Shown here: in pieces, positions 55,893 to 63,574 of the stretch | How the letters are laid out: each line of letters starts with the position of its first letter | Numbering within the stretch: position 1 is the stretch's first letter | Origin: Devosia aquimaris | Lineage (GTDB): Bacteria; Pseudomonadota; Alphaproteobacteria; Rhizobiales; Devosiaceae | Assembly (NCBI RefSeq): GCF_020169335.1 | Contig: NZ_JAIEZN010000002.1 | Coordinates: forward strand, 124,001-188,000 | DNA length: 64,000 bases | Direction of reading: 5' to 3' | Position numbers and translations under genes: made by a program | Notes under the pieces: generated by a model | What the model was told of the DNA's origin: nothing | Databases searched by the model: none | The model's input: the letters and a program-made list of their open reading frames with translations, nothing else

Positions 55893-56120
55893 ATGGATCG
55901 CAACGGGAAGCCAACGCCGCCAGATGCGCTCGATCTCTCCAAGCCAGAGACGTCCACGGGCGCCGATATCAGTGCCAAGGCGCGCGGCATCATGGCCGCC
56001 GCTGCAGCCGAGCCCGTGCCTGACCGGCTCAGGATATTGGCGCTAGCGCTCGGCGAAGTGCTCGAAACGCCAGCTGCCAACGCGCAGCGCCCGCCAAAGA
56101 CCCGCCGCGGCACCCACTAG
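55893..56120 (+). CDS. nepR: NepR-like anti-sigma factor
   Basis: 75 residues, small and helical. The second half, ISAKARGIMAAAAAEPVPDRLRILALALG, matches the NepR core, in which a helix is followed by EPVPDR and a second helix. NepR holds EcfG inactive until PhyR-P sequesters it. The neighbouring ECF sigma gene supports the call. It is unusual that the two genes are convergent rather than co-directional. The first helix lacks the usual Tyr/Leu pattern, so confidence is moderate. GGAAC lies 26 nt upstream of the start, without a good -10. Confidence 0.6.
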   Translation: MDRNGKPTPPDALDLSKPETSTGADISAKARGIMAAAAAEPVPDRLRILALALGEVLETPAANAQRPPKTRRGTH

Positions 56121-56126
56121 CACAGG

Positions 56127-56160
56127 AAAAAGGCGCCTGCGCATTTCAGCGCCGGCGCCT
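56127..56160 (-). terminator. Rho-independent terminator after the ECF sigma gene
   Basis: A 12-bp stem with one mismatch (56131-56142 with 56149-56160) followed on the minus strand by TTTTTCC, 26 nt after the sigma stop and directly after the NepR-like stop. Confidence 0.85.
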
Positions 56161-56185
56161 GCAAGAACCCCGAAAATTGCTGTGA

Positions 56186-56809
56186 TCAGTCCTGATCGAG
56201 CGTGTCACGCAGCGCGGCACGGCCCCGGTTGACCCGGCTCTTGATGGTGCCGATGTCGCAGCCCAGGATCTGTGCCGCCTCGATATAGCTCTCGCCCAGC
56301 ACGGCAACCAGCATCAGGGCTTCGCGGTACTGGCTGGGCAGATCGGCCATGGCCGCTTCCATCTCGCGCATGCGCAAATGCCAAGTCTGCGTCTCGGCAC
56401 TGGCCTGCGGCTCCACCGAGATACAGTCCTTTTCACCGGTGGGCTCGCGCACGCGCTGGCTCCAGTTGGTGTAGAAGCGGTTGCGCATGATGGTGAAGAG
56501 CCAGGCGCGCAGATTGGTGCCGGCTTCGAACTGGTCGGCGCGCTCGATGGCGCGCAGCAGCGTCTCCTGCACCAGATCATCGGCCTCGACCTGGTTGCGG
56601 CACAGCGAACGGGCAAAGATACGCAGGGCCGGAATATAGCCGACAATCTCTTCGCCACGGCGCTGACCGGCAGCCTTGGACGCATTGACGTCACCACTTT
56701 CTGGCTGCGTCGACAGATCGTCGTCGCAAACCTGCGACGTCGGGGCGATCCCGCGCCAGGCGGGGGCAGTCGTCGTCAATTTCTGAGCGCTGGTCATCCA
56801 CTGGGGCAT
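56186..56809 (-). CDS. ECF sigma factor, EcfG (general stress) type
   Basis: 207 residues from the ATG at 56809 (AGGAGA 6 nt upstream). Sigma2: ARSLCRNQVEADDLVQETLLRAI and GTNLRAWLFTIMRNRFYTNWSQR. Sigma4: MAAMADLPSQYREALMLVAVLGESYIEAAQILGCDIGTIKSRVNRGRAAL. This matches the ECF15/EcfG group. With the NepR-like neighbour it suggests the alphaproteobacterial general stress switch; no PhyR is in the window. A 40-residue N-terminal tail is low-complexity. Confidence 0.85.
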   Translation of the reverse strand: MPQWMTSAQKLTTTAPAWRGIAPTSQVCDDDLSTQPESGDVNASKAAGQRRGEEIVGYIPALRIFARSLCRNQVEADDLVQETLLRAIERADQFEAGTNLRAWLFTIMRNRFYTNWSQRVREPTGEKDCISVEPQASAETQTWHLRMREMEAAMADLPSQYREALMLVAVLGESYIEAAQILGCDIGTIKSRVNRGRAALRDTLDQD

Positions 56810-57454
56810 GTAGGTCTCCTGTTCCAGGTCTCGCCGGCCGCGTCTTGGCAAATAAGCCCGGGCGCCTCGCGGGATATCTTCAGGTGATCTGCAATCAGCA
56901 GGAAGCCGGATTGCTTTCATTGATATTGATAGGGACCATAGTGGTTTATTTTGTGGCAAGGAAAAGGACTTGCTGAGGCAAGGCCATTGCTGGCGGCCGC
57001 GACAGGCAAGGCGCCGATAGTCTGGCGCACCTCCCCACAGCCCGTCTGCACCGCCTGCGGCAAGGGGCGAGACGCCCCCGATAGCAAGAAATGCACGCCG
57101 ATATTCAGGCACGTGCCAGCGGAAAAATCCTTTTCAATTCAGCGCCATAGACAGGGTCTGCCGCTGCATGTCCAACCGCACCCCGCGTTTTTTTCGACGT
57201 CGCTCGGGAACAATCTGCGCCCCCGCCGGTTGGACTGATCGTAGGTCGACGACAGGCGGCGCAGACATCTCCCCCGATGCTGACGCGGCTGACACGGCGA
57301 CCACCCACCAGGCCGGGCTGCACTTCTTGCGTCCTGGCCATCCGGTGGGGCGCCGCAGGTGCACTGGCTCCCTCAGCCAGACGCGCCTGTGGCCGGCCTC
57401 ACCGTTCAACCCGCGCCGCCGCGGCCCGGCGGCACGTCTCGAAAGGATATTTCG
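56810..57454. other. 645-nt gap between the sigma factor and PRC-barrel genes
   Basis: It should hold the promoters of both divergent genes. I see the GGAAC-type candidate at 57207-57231 and a short A/T-rich stretch at about 56925-56960. Open frames inside it (for example a 95-codon plus frame from 56951) show no family features or ribosome sites, so no gene is called. Confidence 0.5.
57207..57231 (+). promoter_or_regulatory. Candidate EcfG-type promoter upstream of secreted PRC-barrel gene
   Basis: GGAAC (57207-57211), 15 nt, then CGGTT (57227-57231). The two boxes and spacing are identical to those at 55214-55238. It lies about 224 nt before the start codon at 57455. Confidence 0.42.
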
Positions 57455-58201
57455 ATGAAGAATCTTCTTGTTACGACGGCCCTTGTCACTCTGCTGGCTG
57501 CCGGCCCCGCCCTGGCCCAGGACACCAAGACCCCTGCCGCTGGCGCTGACGCCACCGTGACCACCGACACGACCGTCACCACCGAGGCTGCGCCGGCCGC
57601 ACCGGCCGCTGAAGTGACCACCCAGACCGAGGCTGCTCCCGCGGCTGAAGTGACCACCGACGCCCAGGTTGCGGCCCCGGCCATGCCCGAGATCAATGCC
57701 CCCGAGGGCTTCGTCCGCCAGGACGTGGTGCTGACCGCCGATGATCTGATCGGCGCCACCATCTATGATGCCAATGGCGACTCGATCGGCAATGTGAGCG
57801 ATCTGGTGTTTGATTCCAGCGCCGCCGTGGAAACCACGGTTCCGGGTACGGAAGCCGCTCCCGCCGATGCCATGCAGCCTGCCGATGGCATGGCCGCAGA
57901 CCCTGCCGCGTCGGCTGATGCAGCCGTGACGGCCGATCCCGCGGCACCTGCCGCCGAGGCCGATGCTGCTGCCTCGATGACCCCGCAGACCATCACCCAC
58001 GCGGTGGTCGATGTCGGCGGCTTCCTGGGCATGGGCCAGCACCGCTCGGCAGTGCCGGTTTCGGATCTGACGGTCTATACCAATGACAGCGAGACCCGGG
58101 TTTACCTGCCCTGGACGCGCGAGCAGATCGAAGCCCTGCCGGTCTATGACGAAAACGATCCGGCAACCCTGGGCGCCACCACTTCGACCATGGCCAACTA
58201 A
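57455..58201 (+). CDS. Secreted PRC-barrel domain protein
   Basis: 248 residues with a Sec signal peptide (KNLLVTTALVTLLAAGPALAQ). A low-complexity Ala/Thr/Val-rich stretch (about 22-88) precedes a PRC-barrel split by a Pro/Ala/Asp-rich insert (about 135-185): first GFVRQDVVLTADDLIGATIYDANGD, then HAVVDVGGFLGMGQHRSAVPVSDL. The DVGGFLGxG strand is shared with the protein at 55408. It is likely periplasmic. ATG 57455 is preceded by GAAAGGAT. A strong terminator follows. Confidence 0.88.
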   Translation: MKNLLVTTALVTLLAAGPALAQDTKTPAAGADATVTTDTTVTTEAAPAAPAAEVTTQTEAAPAAEVTTDAQVAAPAMPEINAPEGFVRQDVVLTADDLIGATIYDANGDSIGNVSDLVFDSSAAVETTVPGTEAAPADAMQPADGMAADPAASADAAVTADPAAPAAEADAAASMTPQTITHAVVDVGGFLGMGQHRSAVPVSDLTVYTNDSETRVYLPWTREQIEALPVYDENDPATLGATTSTMAN

Positions 58202-58243
58202 GCCGGCAATGCGCGCAGCCTAGTCTGCGCGCAAGCCATCAAG

Positions 58244-58275
58244 GCCCCTGGAGCCCCGTGCTCCAGGGGCTTTTT
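58244..58275 (+). terminator. Rho-independent terminator after secreted PRC-barrel gene
   Basis: A perfect 10-bp stem (58244-58253 with 58261-58270, 7-nt loop) and five T residues, 42 nt after the stop. Confidence 0.92.
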
Positions 58276-58324
58276 GTGGGCGACGCATTGCACCGCGAGC
58301 GGGGGCAAGACCCCAGGCCCCTGG

Positions 58325-59101
58325 TCACTCCACGAGGCGGGCGAGTTCGGGCTTCAGCCCTCGCAGCGCCGCTTCCACAGGCTGTTTCTGCGCCTCGAAC
58401 CGTGCCGCCGGGACGGGAACCGACACCGCATGGATGTCCCCAACCCAGTCCCGGAAGGCAATGCCGATGGCGCAGATGCCCTCGGTGTGTTCGCCCAGAT
58501 CATAGGCCAGGCCGCTCTGGCGCACCTGTTCGATCGTGGCCATGACGTCGGCGACACTCTCGCTGCGCTGGCGGCGGGACAGCTCCTGCCGGATGAGCTT
58601 TTCGGCCTTGTCATTGTCCAGCATGGCCAGGCACGCCCTTCCATTGGCCGTGGTGGTCAAGGGAAACACCTCGCCCACGGACGAGACGGCGCGAAGCCGG
58701 TGCGTGCCGGGTACCTGGTCGAGAAAGATCATGCCGCCCGCCCGCAGCACCGAAAGATCGGCGGTTTCACCGGTGCGTTGCGACAGCTCCGACAGCAGCA
58801 GGCGGCAGCTTTCGACGATATTGTAGCGGGCCGCCCCGGCAAGCGCCTGCAGCTCGGGGCCGAGGCGCAGCCCGCCAGTGGGGCCGGTGGCGATGACCAG
58901 CCGCTCGGTCTGCAGGGCCGCCACGATGCGCTGCACCGTTGAGCGCGCCAGACCCACCTGTTCGGCAATCTGCCCAAGGCTCATGCCGGTCGGCTTGTCC
59001 TTGAGGGCCCGCAATATGGCGGCAGCGCGCGCTATGACCTGGATGCCGCTTCGCGATGCGTCGCCCTCGGACGCCTCGGCGGCAGAATCTACCTTCGACA
59101 A
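58325..59101 (-). CDS. IclR family transcriptional regulator
   Basis: About 258 residues from a TTG at 59101 (GGAG 8 nt upstream); the open frame to 59167 would run through the palindromic operator. The winged helix is IARAAAILRALKDKPTGMSLGQIAEQVGLARSTVQRIVAALQTERLV. The effector domain contains FLDQVPGTHRLRAVSSVGEVFPLTTTANGRACLA and GICAIGIAFRDWVG, the IclR C-terminal pattern with a small-acid pocket. It is divergent from the cyclase-cupin-SDR operon and probably controls it. Confidence 0.92.
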   Translation of the reverse strand: MSKVDSAAEASEGDASRSGIQVIARAAAILRALKDKPTGMSLGQIAEQVGLARSTVQRIVAALQTERLVIATGPTGGLRLGPELQALAGAARYNIVESCRLLLSELSQRTGETADLSVLRAGGMIFLDQVPGTHRLRAVSSVGEVFPLTTTANGRACLAMLDNDKAEKLIRQELSRRQRSESVADVMATIEQVRQSGLAYDLGEHTEGICAIGIAFRDWVGDIHAVSVPVPAARFEAQKQPVEAALRGLKPELARLVE

Positions 59102-59118
59102 TTTGAACACTCCAAAAC

Positions 59119-59150
59119 CCGCAATACGATACAATGTAACCGTATTGCGG
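59119..59150. promoter_or_regulatory. Long perfect inverted repeat, probable IclR operator
   Basis: CCGCAATACG (59119-59128) and its exact complement CGTATTGCGG (59141-59150) flank 12 nt that themselves hold TACA-A-TGTA. Total 32 bp. It lies 18 nt upstream of the IclR start and 118 nt before the cyclase start. Confidence 0.8.
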
Positions 59151-59160
59151 AAATATGTTG

Positions 59161-59173
59161 ACCGCAATGCGGT
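59161..59173. promoter_or_regulatory. Secondary inverted repeat with the same half-site
   Basis: ACCGC-AAT-GCGGT. It repeats the CCGCAAT element of the main operator 10 nt further on, so it may be an auxiliary binding site. Confidence 0.5.
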
Positions 59174-59267
59174 GCGGTCGTATCACTTTAGGCAAGAAGG
59201 CGGGGAGGAACCAGCCTTAGATTTATGAGAAATGCGCCCCGGTGGCGCCACGAGGAGGCATGTCCAA

Positions 59268-60107
59268 ATGACCGTCACCATCAGGGGTATCGACTTCCAG
59301 GCCAACCTGGACAACGCCATGGGGCTCGAGTTCTACAACCTCAGCCATCGCTTCGGTTTCCAGAACCCCAACTGGCCCTATTTCCAGGACACGCAGATCG
59401 AGCGCATCCACTACATGGCCAAGTCGGGCGTGCTGAGCCAGCGCATCACCACCACGATGCATGCCACCACCCATATCGACGCACCGGCCCATGTGGTGCA
59501 GGGCACGCCCTTCATCGACGAGGTTCCCCTACCGCATTTCTTCGGCTCGGGCATCGTGGTCTCGCTGCCCAAGAAGAAGTGGGAACCCATCACCGGCGAG
59601 GATCTCGAAAAGGCCTGCGGCCATGTGATCCGCAAGAATGACGTGCTGATCATCAACACCGGCTGGCACAAGCAATATGAGGACGGCGACTACTTCGCCT
59701 ATTGCCCCGGCTTCGTGCCATCGGCGGGTGAATGGATGGTGCAGAAGGGCATCAAGGTCGTCGGCCATGACACCCAGGCCAATGACCATCCCCTGGCCAC
59801 CGCCATCGGGCCGCAGCGCAACGGCCCCTTGCTGCCCCATCTCAAGGAAGAATACTTCGAATGGTCCGGCGGGCGGGACTGGAAGGACGACTTCCCGCTC
59901 TGGGAGCCGGTGCACCAGATCCTGTTCAAGGCCGGTATCCTGGGCATCGAAAATGTCGGCGGCGACCTCGATGCGGTCACCGGCAAGCGCTGCACCTTTG
60001 CCTTTTTCCCCTGGAACTGGGACCGCGGCGACGGCTGCATCATCCGGCTGGTCGCCATGATCGACAAGGCCCAGAGCTACCGGATCGAAGCTGGCGAGTC
60101 CTTCTGA
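59268..60107 (+). CDS. Cyclase family protein (kynurenine formamidase-like fold)
   Basis: 279 residues from the ATG at 59268 (GAGGAGG upstream). The cyclase-family (PF04199) metal motif is intact: TTMHATTHIDAPAHV (HxxxHxDxPxH), with VGHDTQAND and a closing RCTFAFFPWNW. Family members are metal-dependent amidases or lactone/cyclic-compound hydrolases, for example kynurenine formamidase and isatin hydrolase. The substrate here is unknown. First gene of the IclR-controlled operon; its stop shares a base with the cupin start. Confidence 0.88.
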   Translation: MTVTIRGIDFQANLDNAMGLEFYNLSHRFGFQNPNWPYFQDTQIERIHYMAKSGVLSQRITTTMHATTHIDAPAHVVQGTPFIDEVPLPHFFGSGIVVSLPKKKWEPITGEDLEKACGHVIRKNDVLIINTGWHKQYEDGDYFAYCPGFVPSAGEWMVQKGIKVVGHDTQANDHPLATAIGPQRNGPLLPHLKEEYFEWSGGRDWKDDFPLWEPVHQILFKAGILGIENVGGDLDAVTGKRCTFAFFPWNWDRGDGCIIRLVAMIDKAQSYRIEAGESF

Positions 60108-60454
60108 TGCTGGTCAAACGCTTCGCCGACGCGCAACCTTACCAGGCGCCGAACCATCACGGTGTCGTCGGCCTGCGGCTGCAGGGCTTCGAGCCGGGTG
60201 GTCCGGTCAATCAATGGGTTGGGCTTTCCCGCTTCGACCCCGGTGGGGGAGCAGGGCCGGACAGCACGCCCTTTGAGAAAGTCTATGTGGTGCTCGAGGG
60301 GGAGCTGACGGTCCGGGTGGGCGGAGTGGAGACGGTGCTCAGCAAGTGGGACAGCTGCACGATTGCGCCCGACGAGGTGCGCGAAATCATCAATGCTTCT
60401 GATGGCGTCTGCGCCATCATCGTGGTCATCCCCTATCCACCGGTGACAACATGA
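60107..60454 (+). CDS. Cupin domain protein
   Basis: 115 residues, single cupin barrel: GGAGPDSTPFEKVYVVLEGELTVRVGG, then CTIAPDEVREIIN. The usual metal-binding HxH...E pattern is weak: Asp/Ser/Thr replace the first His pair and Glu is retained (FEKVY). It may be a non-metal or atypical cupin. It is coupled on both sides (TGATG with the cyclase, ATGA with the SDR), so it very likely belongs to the same reaction sequence. Confidence 0.85.
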   Translation: MLVKRFADAQPYQAPNHHGVVGLRLQGFEPGGPVNQWVGLSRFDPGGGAGPDSTPFEKVYVVLEGELTVRVGGVETVLSKWDSCTIAPDEVREIINASDGVCAIIVVIPYPPVTT

Positions 60455-61245
60455 GTGCTTTTGCCAATCCAGCCCAGCTGTTCGACATTGCCGGCAAGGT
60501 CGCCGTCATCACCGGGGCGTCGGGCGCCTTCGGGGCAGTTGCGGCGCGCACACTGGCGGGCGCCGGCTGCCGCCTGGTGCTTGCCGCCGGCAAGGCCGAC
60601 CTTCTGTCCCAGATCGTTGCGGAATGCACAGCCCTTGGGGCCGAGGTGGTGGGCGTCAACCAGCGTCCCGACAGCGAAGCCGCCTGCCAGGCCCTGATGC
60701 AGGCAGCAACAGATGCATTCGGCGCCCTCGATATCCTCGTGGTCGCCTCGGGCATGAACAAGGTTGCCAAGATTGCCGACATGCCGGTCAGCGATTTTGC
60801 GCAGGTGATCGATGCAAATGTGACCCAGTCCTGGATGCTGGCGCGGGCAGCAACACCGATCATGCAGGCCCAGGGCAGCGGCAAGATCGTGCTGATGTCT
60901 TCGGCCCGGGGCCTTTTGGGTCATCCGGCCGGCTACACCGCCTATTGCGCCTCCAAGGCTGCCGTGGACGGCATAACCCGGGCCCTGGGCTGCGAACTGG
61001 GCCCGATGGGCATCACAGTCAATGCCATCGCACCGACCGTGTTCCGCTCGCCTCTGACCGCCTGGATGTTTGCCGACGCGCCAGAGGCCGAGACGGTGCG
61101 GACAGGCTTCCTGTCCCGCGTGCCCAAGGGGCGGTTGGGCGAGCCCGAGGACCTCATCGGTCCGCTGCTGTTCCTGGCCTCCAAGGCCTCCGATTTCTAC
61201 ACCGGCCACGTCCTTTATGCGGACGGCGGCTATACGGCGGGATGA
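60451..61245 (+). CDS. Short-chain dehydrogenase/reductase
   Basis: 264-residue classical SDR. The cofactor loop is TGASGAFGAVAA, with AAGKADLL after strand 2. The NNAG motif is altered to VASGMNKVAK. The catalytic residues are Ser in LMSSARG and Tyr/Lys in YTAYCASK. The C-terminus ends TGHVLYADGGYTAG as in FabG-like enzymes. It would oxidise a hydroxyl group of the imported compound or a product. Starts overlap both neighbours by 4 nt. Confidence 0.9.
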   Translation: MSAFANPAQLFDIAGKVAVITGASGAFGAVAARTLAGAGCRLVLAAGKADLLSQIVAECTALGAEVVGVNQRPDSEAACQALMQAATDAFGALDILVVASGMNKVAKIADMPVSDFAQVIDANVTQSWMLARAATPIMQAQGSGKIVLMSSARGLLGHPAGYTAYCASKAAVDGITRALGCELGPMGITVNAIAPTVFRSPLTAWMFADAPEAETVRTGFLSRVPKGRLGEPEDLIGPLLFLASKASDFYTGHVLYADGGYTAG

Positions 61246-62168
61246 TGATGGAAAACCAGCGCGTCGCAGTCATCGGTGCAGGATTGATGGGACACGGCAT
61301 CGCGCTCTGCCTGGCCCGCGCCGGACATGCCGTTGCCGTCCATGACCCGGTCGCCGCATCGCTGGATGCGCTGGGTGACCGGATCGCCGAAAGCATGGCG
61401 TTGATTGGCGAAAGCGAACAGATCGCCGCAGTCCTGGCGCGGATTGAGGCGACGGACTCCCTGGACAAGGCCGTCGCAGACGCCACCTTTGTCACCGAGG
61501 CCGCGCCCGAAAACCTGGCGCTCAAGCAGGAGATCTTCGCACGGCTGGAACGCGCCGCCCCGCGCGATGCCATTCTGGCCTCCAACACCTCGGTCCTGCC
61601 GATCACCGCGATAACGGCGCAGATGACCACCGGCGACCGGGCCGTGGGCACCCATTGGTGGAATCCGCCGCACCTGATCCCGCTGGTCGAGGTCATCCGC
61701 ACCAAGGCCACCAGCCAAGCAACGGTCGCGACCACCATGAGCTTGCTGGCCGACGCGGGAAAATCGCCCGTCCGGGTGGAAAAGGATGTCCCCGGCTTTA
61801 TCGGCAATCGCCTGCAGCACGCCCTGTGGCGCGAGGCCATCTCGCTGGTCGAGCACGGTATCTGCGACGCAGCCGCTGTCGATACGGTGATCAAGGCCAG
61901 CTTCGGACGCCGCCTGGCGGTGCTGGGCCCGCTCGAGAATGCCGATCTGATCGGGCTCGATCTGACCCGTGCGATACATGAGAACGTGCTGGCCGATCTG
62001 GAGGCCAGCCCCGCACCATCGCCCTACCTCACGGACCTGATTGCCCAGGGACGGCTGGGGATGAAGGCTGGATCGGGTTTCCACGAATGGACCGAACAGG
62101 ACGCCGACGCCGCCCGGCAACGGGTTGCCCGGCATCTTGTCCAGTTGAACAGGACTATGCCGAGATAA
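61242..62168 (+). CDS. 3-hydroxyacyl-CoA dehydrogenase family protein
   Basis: 308 residues. N-terminal NAD-binding VAVIGAGLMGHGIALCLARAGHAVAVHDP, then VTEAAPENLALKQEIF, ASNTSVLPIT and THWWNPPHLIPLVEVI; C-terminal domain GFIGNRLQHALWREA. THWWNPPHLIPLVE is nearer to carnitine- and other hydroxyacid-acting dehydrogenases than to FadB-type. It may act on a free or CoA-linked beta-hydroxy acid. The first ATG (61242) overlaps the SDR stop; ATGs at 61245 and 61248 are alternatives. Confidence 0.88.
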   Translation: MMMENQRVAVIGAGLMGHGIALCLARAGHAVAVHDPVAASLDALGDRIAESMALIGESEQIAAVLARIEATDSLDKAVADATFVTEAAPENLALKQEIFARLERAAPRDAILASNTSVLPITAITAQMTTGDRAVGTHWWNPPHLIPLVEVIRTKATSQATVATTMSLLADAGKSPVRVEKDVPGFIGNRLQHALWREAISLVEHGICDAAAVDTVIKASFGRRLAVLGPLENADLIGLDLTRAIHENVLADLEASPAPSPYLTDLIAQGRLGMKAGSGFHEWTEQDADAARQRVARHLVQLNRTMPR

Positions 62169-62237
62169 CTGCAGCAAGACCGCTGCGTGGAACAAGGCCG
62201 AAGCGCCGACCATGCAAGCGGAACAGGAGGAAGAACA

Positions 62238-63521
62238 ATGGGATCCAAGCTAAGCCTTCTCAGACCAAACCGCCGTGCCTTCATGGCGGGAAGCGCCAGC
62301 GCATTGGCCATGCCGGCCATCCTGCACGCCACGCGCGCCTATGCTGCCGAACCGGTGATCCGGATTGGCCATGTGAGCCCGCGCACCGGCCCGCTGGCCG
62401 GCTTTGCAGAGGCCGATGACTATGTGCTGGAGGCCATCAACGCCAAGTTTGCCGGGGGCCTGGAAAACAACGGCAAGCGCTGGGCCGTCGAGATCATCTC
62501 CAAGGACAGCCAGTCCAACCCCAATCGCGCCGCCGAAGTGGCCTCCGAACTCATCCTCGACGATGAAGTCGACATCATCGTTGCAGCCTCCACGCCCGAC
62601 ACTGTCAATCCGGTGTCCGACCAGGCCGAGGCCAATGAGGTGCCCTGCATCACCACCGACTGCCCCTGGCAGCCCTATTTCTTCGGGCGTGGCGGTGTCC
62701 CCGGCCAGGGCTTTGCCAGCACCTATCACTTCTTCTGGGGCCTTGAAGACGTGATCGCCGCCTTCCTCGATCTCTGGGGCAAGGCGGGAGTCTCCAAGAC
62801 GGTCGGCGGGCTGTTTCCCAATGATGCCGATGGCAATGCCTGGGGCGATGCGGAACTGGGCTTTCCCAAGCCGCTGGCTGCAGCAGGCTACACCCTGGTC
62901 GATCCCGGTCGCTATCAGCCGCTGACCGATGATTTCTCCGCCCAGATCTCGGCCTTTCGCGACGCCAATTGCGAGATCGTCACCGGCAATATGATCCCGC
63001 CCGACTTTGCCACCTTCTGGGCCCAGTCGGCCCAGCAGGGCTTCGCCCCCAAGGTGGTGACCATCGGCAAGGCGCTCCTGTTCCCTTCGGTGATCGAAAG
63101 CCTGGGCGCGCGTGGCGACGGCCTGAGTTCGGAGATTTGGTGGTCGCCCGACCACCCCTTCGCGTCGAGCCTGACCGGCGTCAGCGCCCGCGAGCTCGCC
63201 GAAGGCTACGCCGCCGCGACCGGCCGCCCATGGACGCAGCCCATCGGCTTCAAGCACGCCCTGTTCGAGGTCGTTGCCGATGTGATTGCCCGCACGGCGG
63301 ACCTGGAGGACAGTCAGGCCATCATCGCCGCCATCGCCGACACCCAGCTGTCGACAATCGTGGGCGAGGTGAACTGGTCAAAGGGCCCGATCAACAACGT
63401 GACCAAGACGCCGCTGGTCGCCGGCCAGTGGCAGCGGAACGGGGAGGCCTTCGACCTCAAGATTACGGCCAACGCGTCCTATCCCGATATTCCGCTGACC
63501 GGCGAAATGAAGCTGCTCTAG
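62238..63521 (+). CDS. ABC transporter substrate-binding protein with Tat signal (HAAT family)
   Basis: 427 residues from the ATG at 62238 (AGGAGGAAG upstream). The signal has a twin-arginine motif, NRRAFMAGSASALAMPAILHA, so it is probably exported folded by Tat. The mature part has RIGHVSPRTGPLAGFAEAD, DIIVAASTPDTVNPV and GGLFPNDADGNAWGDAE, the Peripla_BP_6 pattern. It is distinct from the LivK-like protein at 16942. It should serve the ABC system that begins at 63575 and import the substrate of the operon. Confidence 0.9.
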   Translation: MGSKLSLLRPNRRAFMAGSASALAMPAILHATRAYAAEPVIRIGHVSPRTGPLAGFAEADDYVLEAINAKFAGGLENNGKRWAVEIISKDSQSNPNRAAEVASELILDDEVDIIVAASTPDTVNPVSDQAEANEVPCITTDCPWQPYFFGRGGVPGQGFASTYHFFWGLEDVIAAFLDLWGKAGVSKTVGGLFPNDADGNAWGDAELGFPKPLAAAGYTLVDPGRYQPLTDDFSAQISAFRDANCEIVTGNMIPPDFATFWAQSAQQGFAPKVVTIGKALLFPSVIESLGARGDGLSSEIWWSPDHPFASSLTGVSARELAEGYAAATGRPWTQPIGFKHALFEVVADVIARTADLEDSQAIIAAIADTQLSTIVGEVNWSKGPINNVTKTPLVAGQWQRNGEAFDLKITANASYPDIPLTGEMKLL

Positions 63522-63574
63522 TCCGGCCGGCCCGCCCCGCGCGGGACAGCCGCCACCAACCGTGGAAGTGCGTT

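Noticed and set aside
56951..57238. 95-codon plus-strand frame in the sigma/PRC gap
   Set aside because: No ribosome site, no recognisable fold, and it would cover the promoter candidate.
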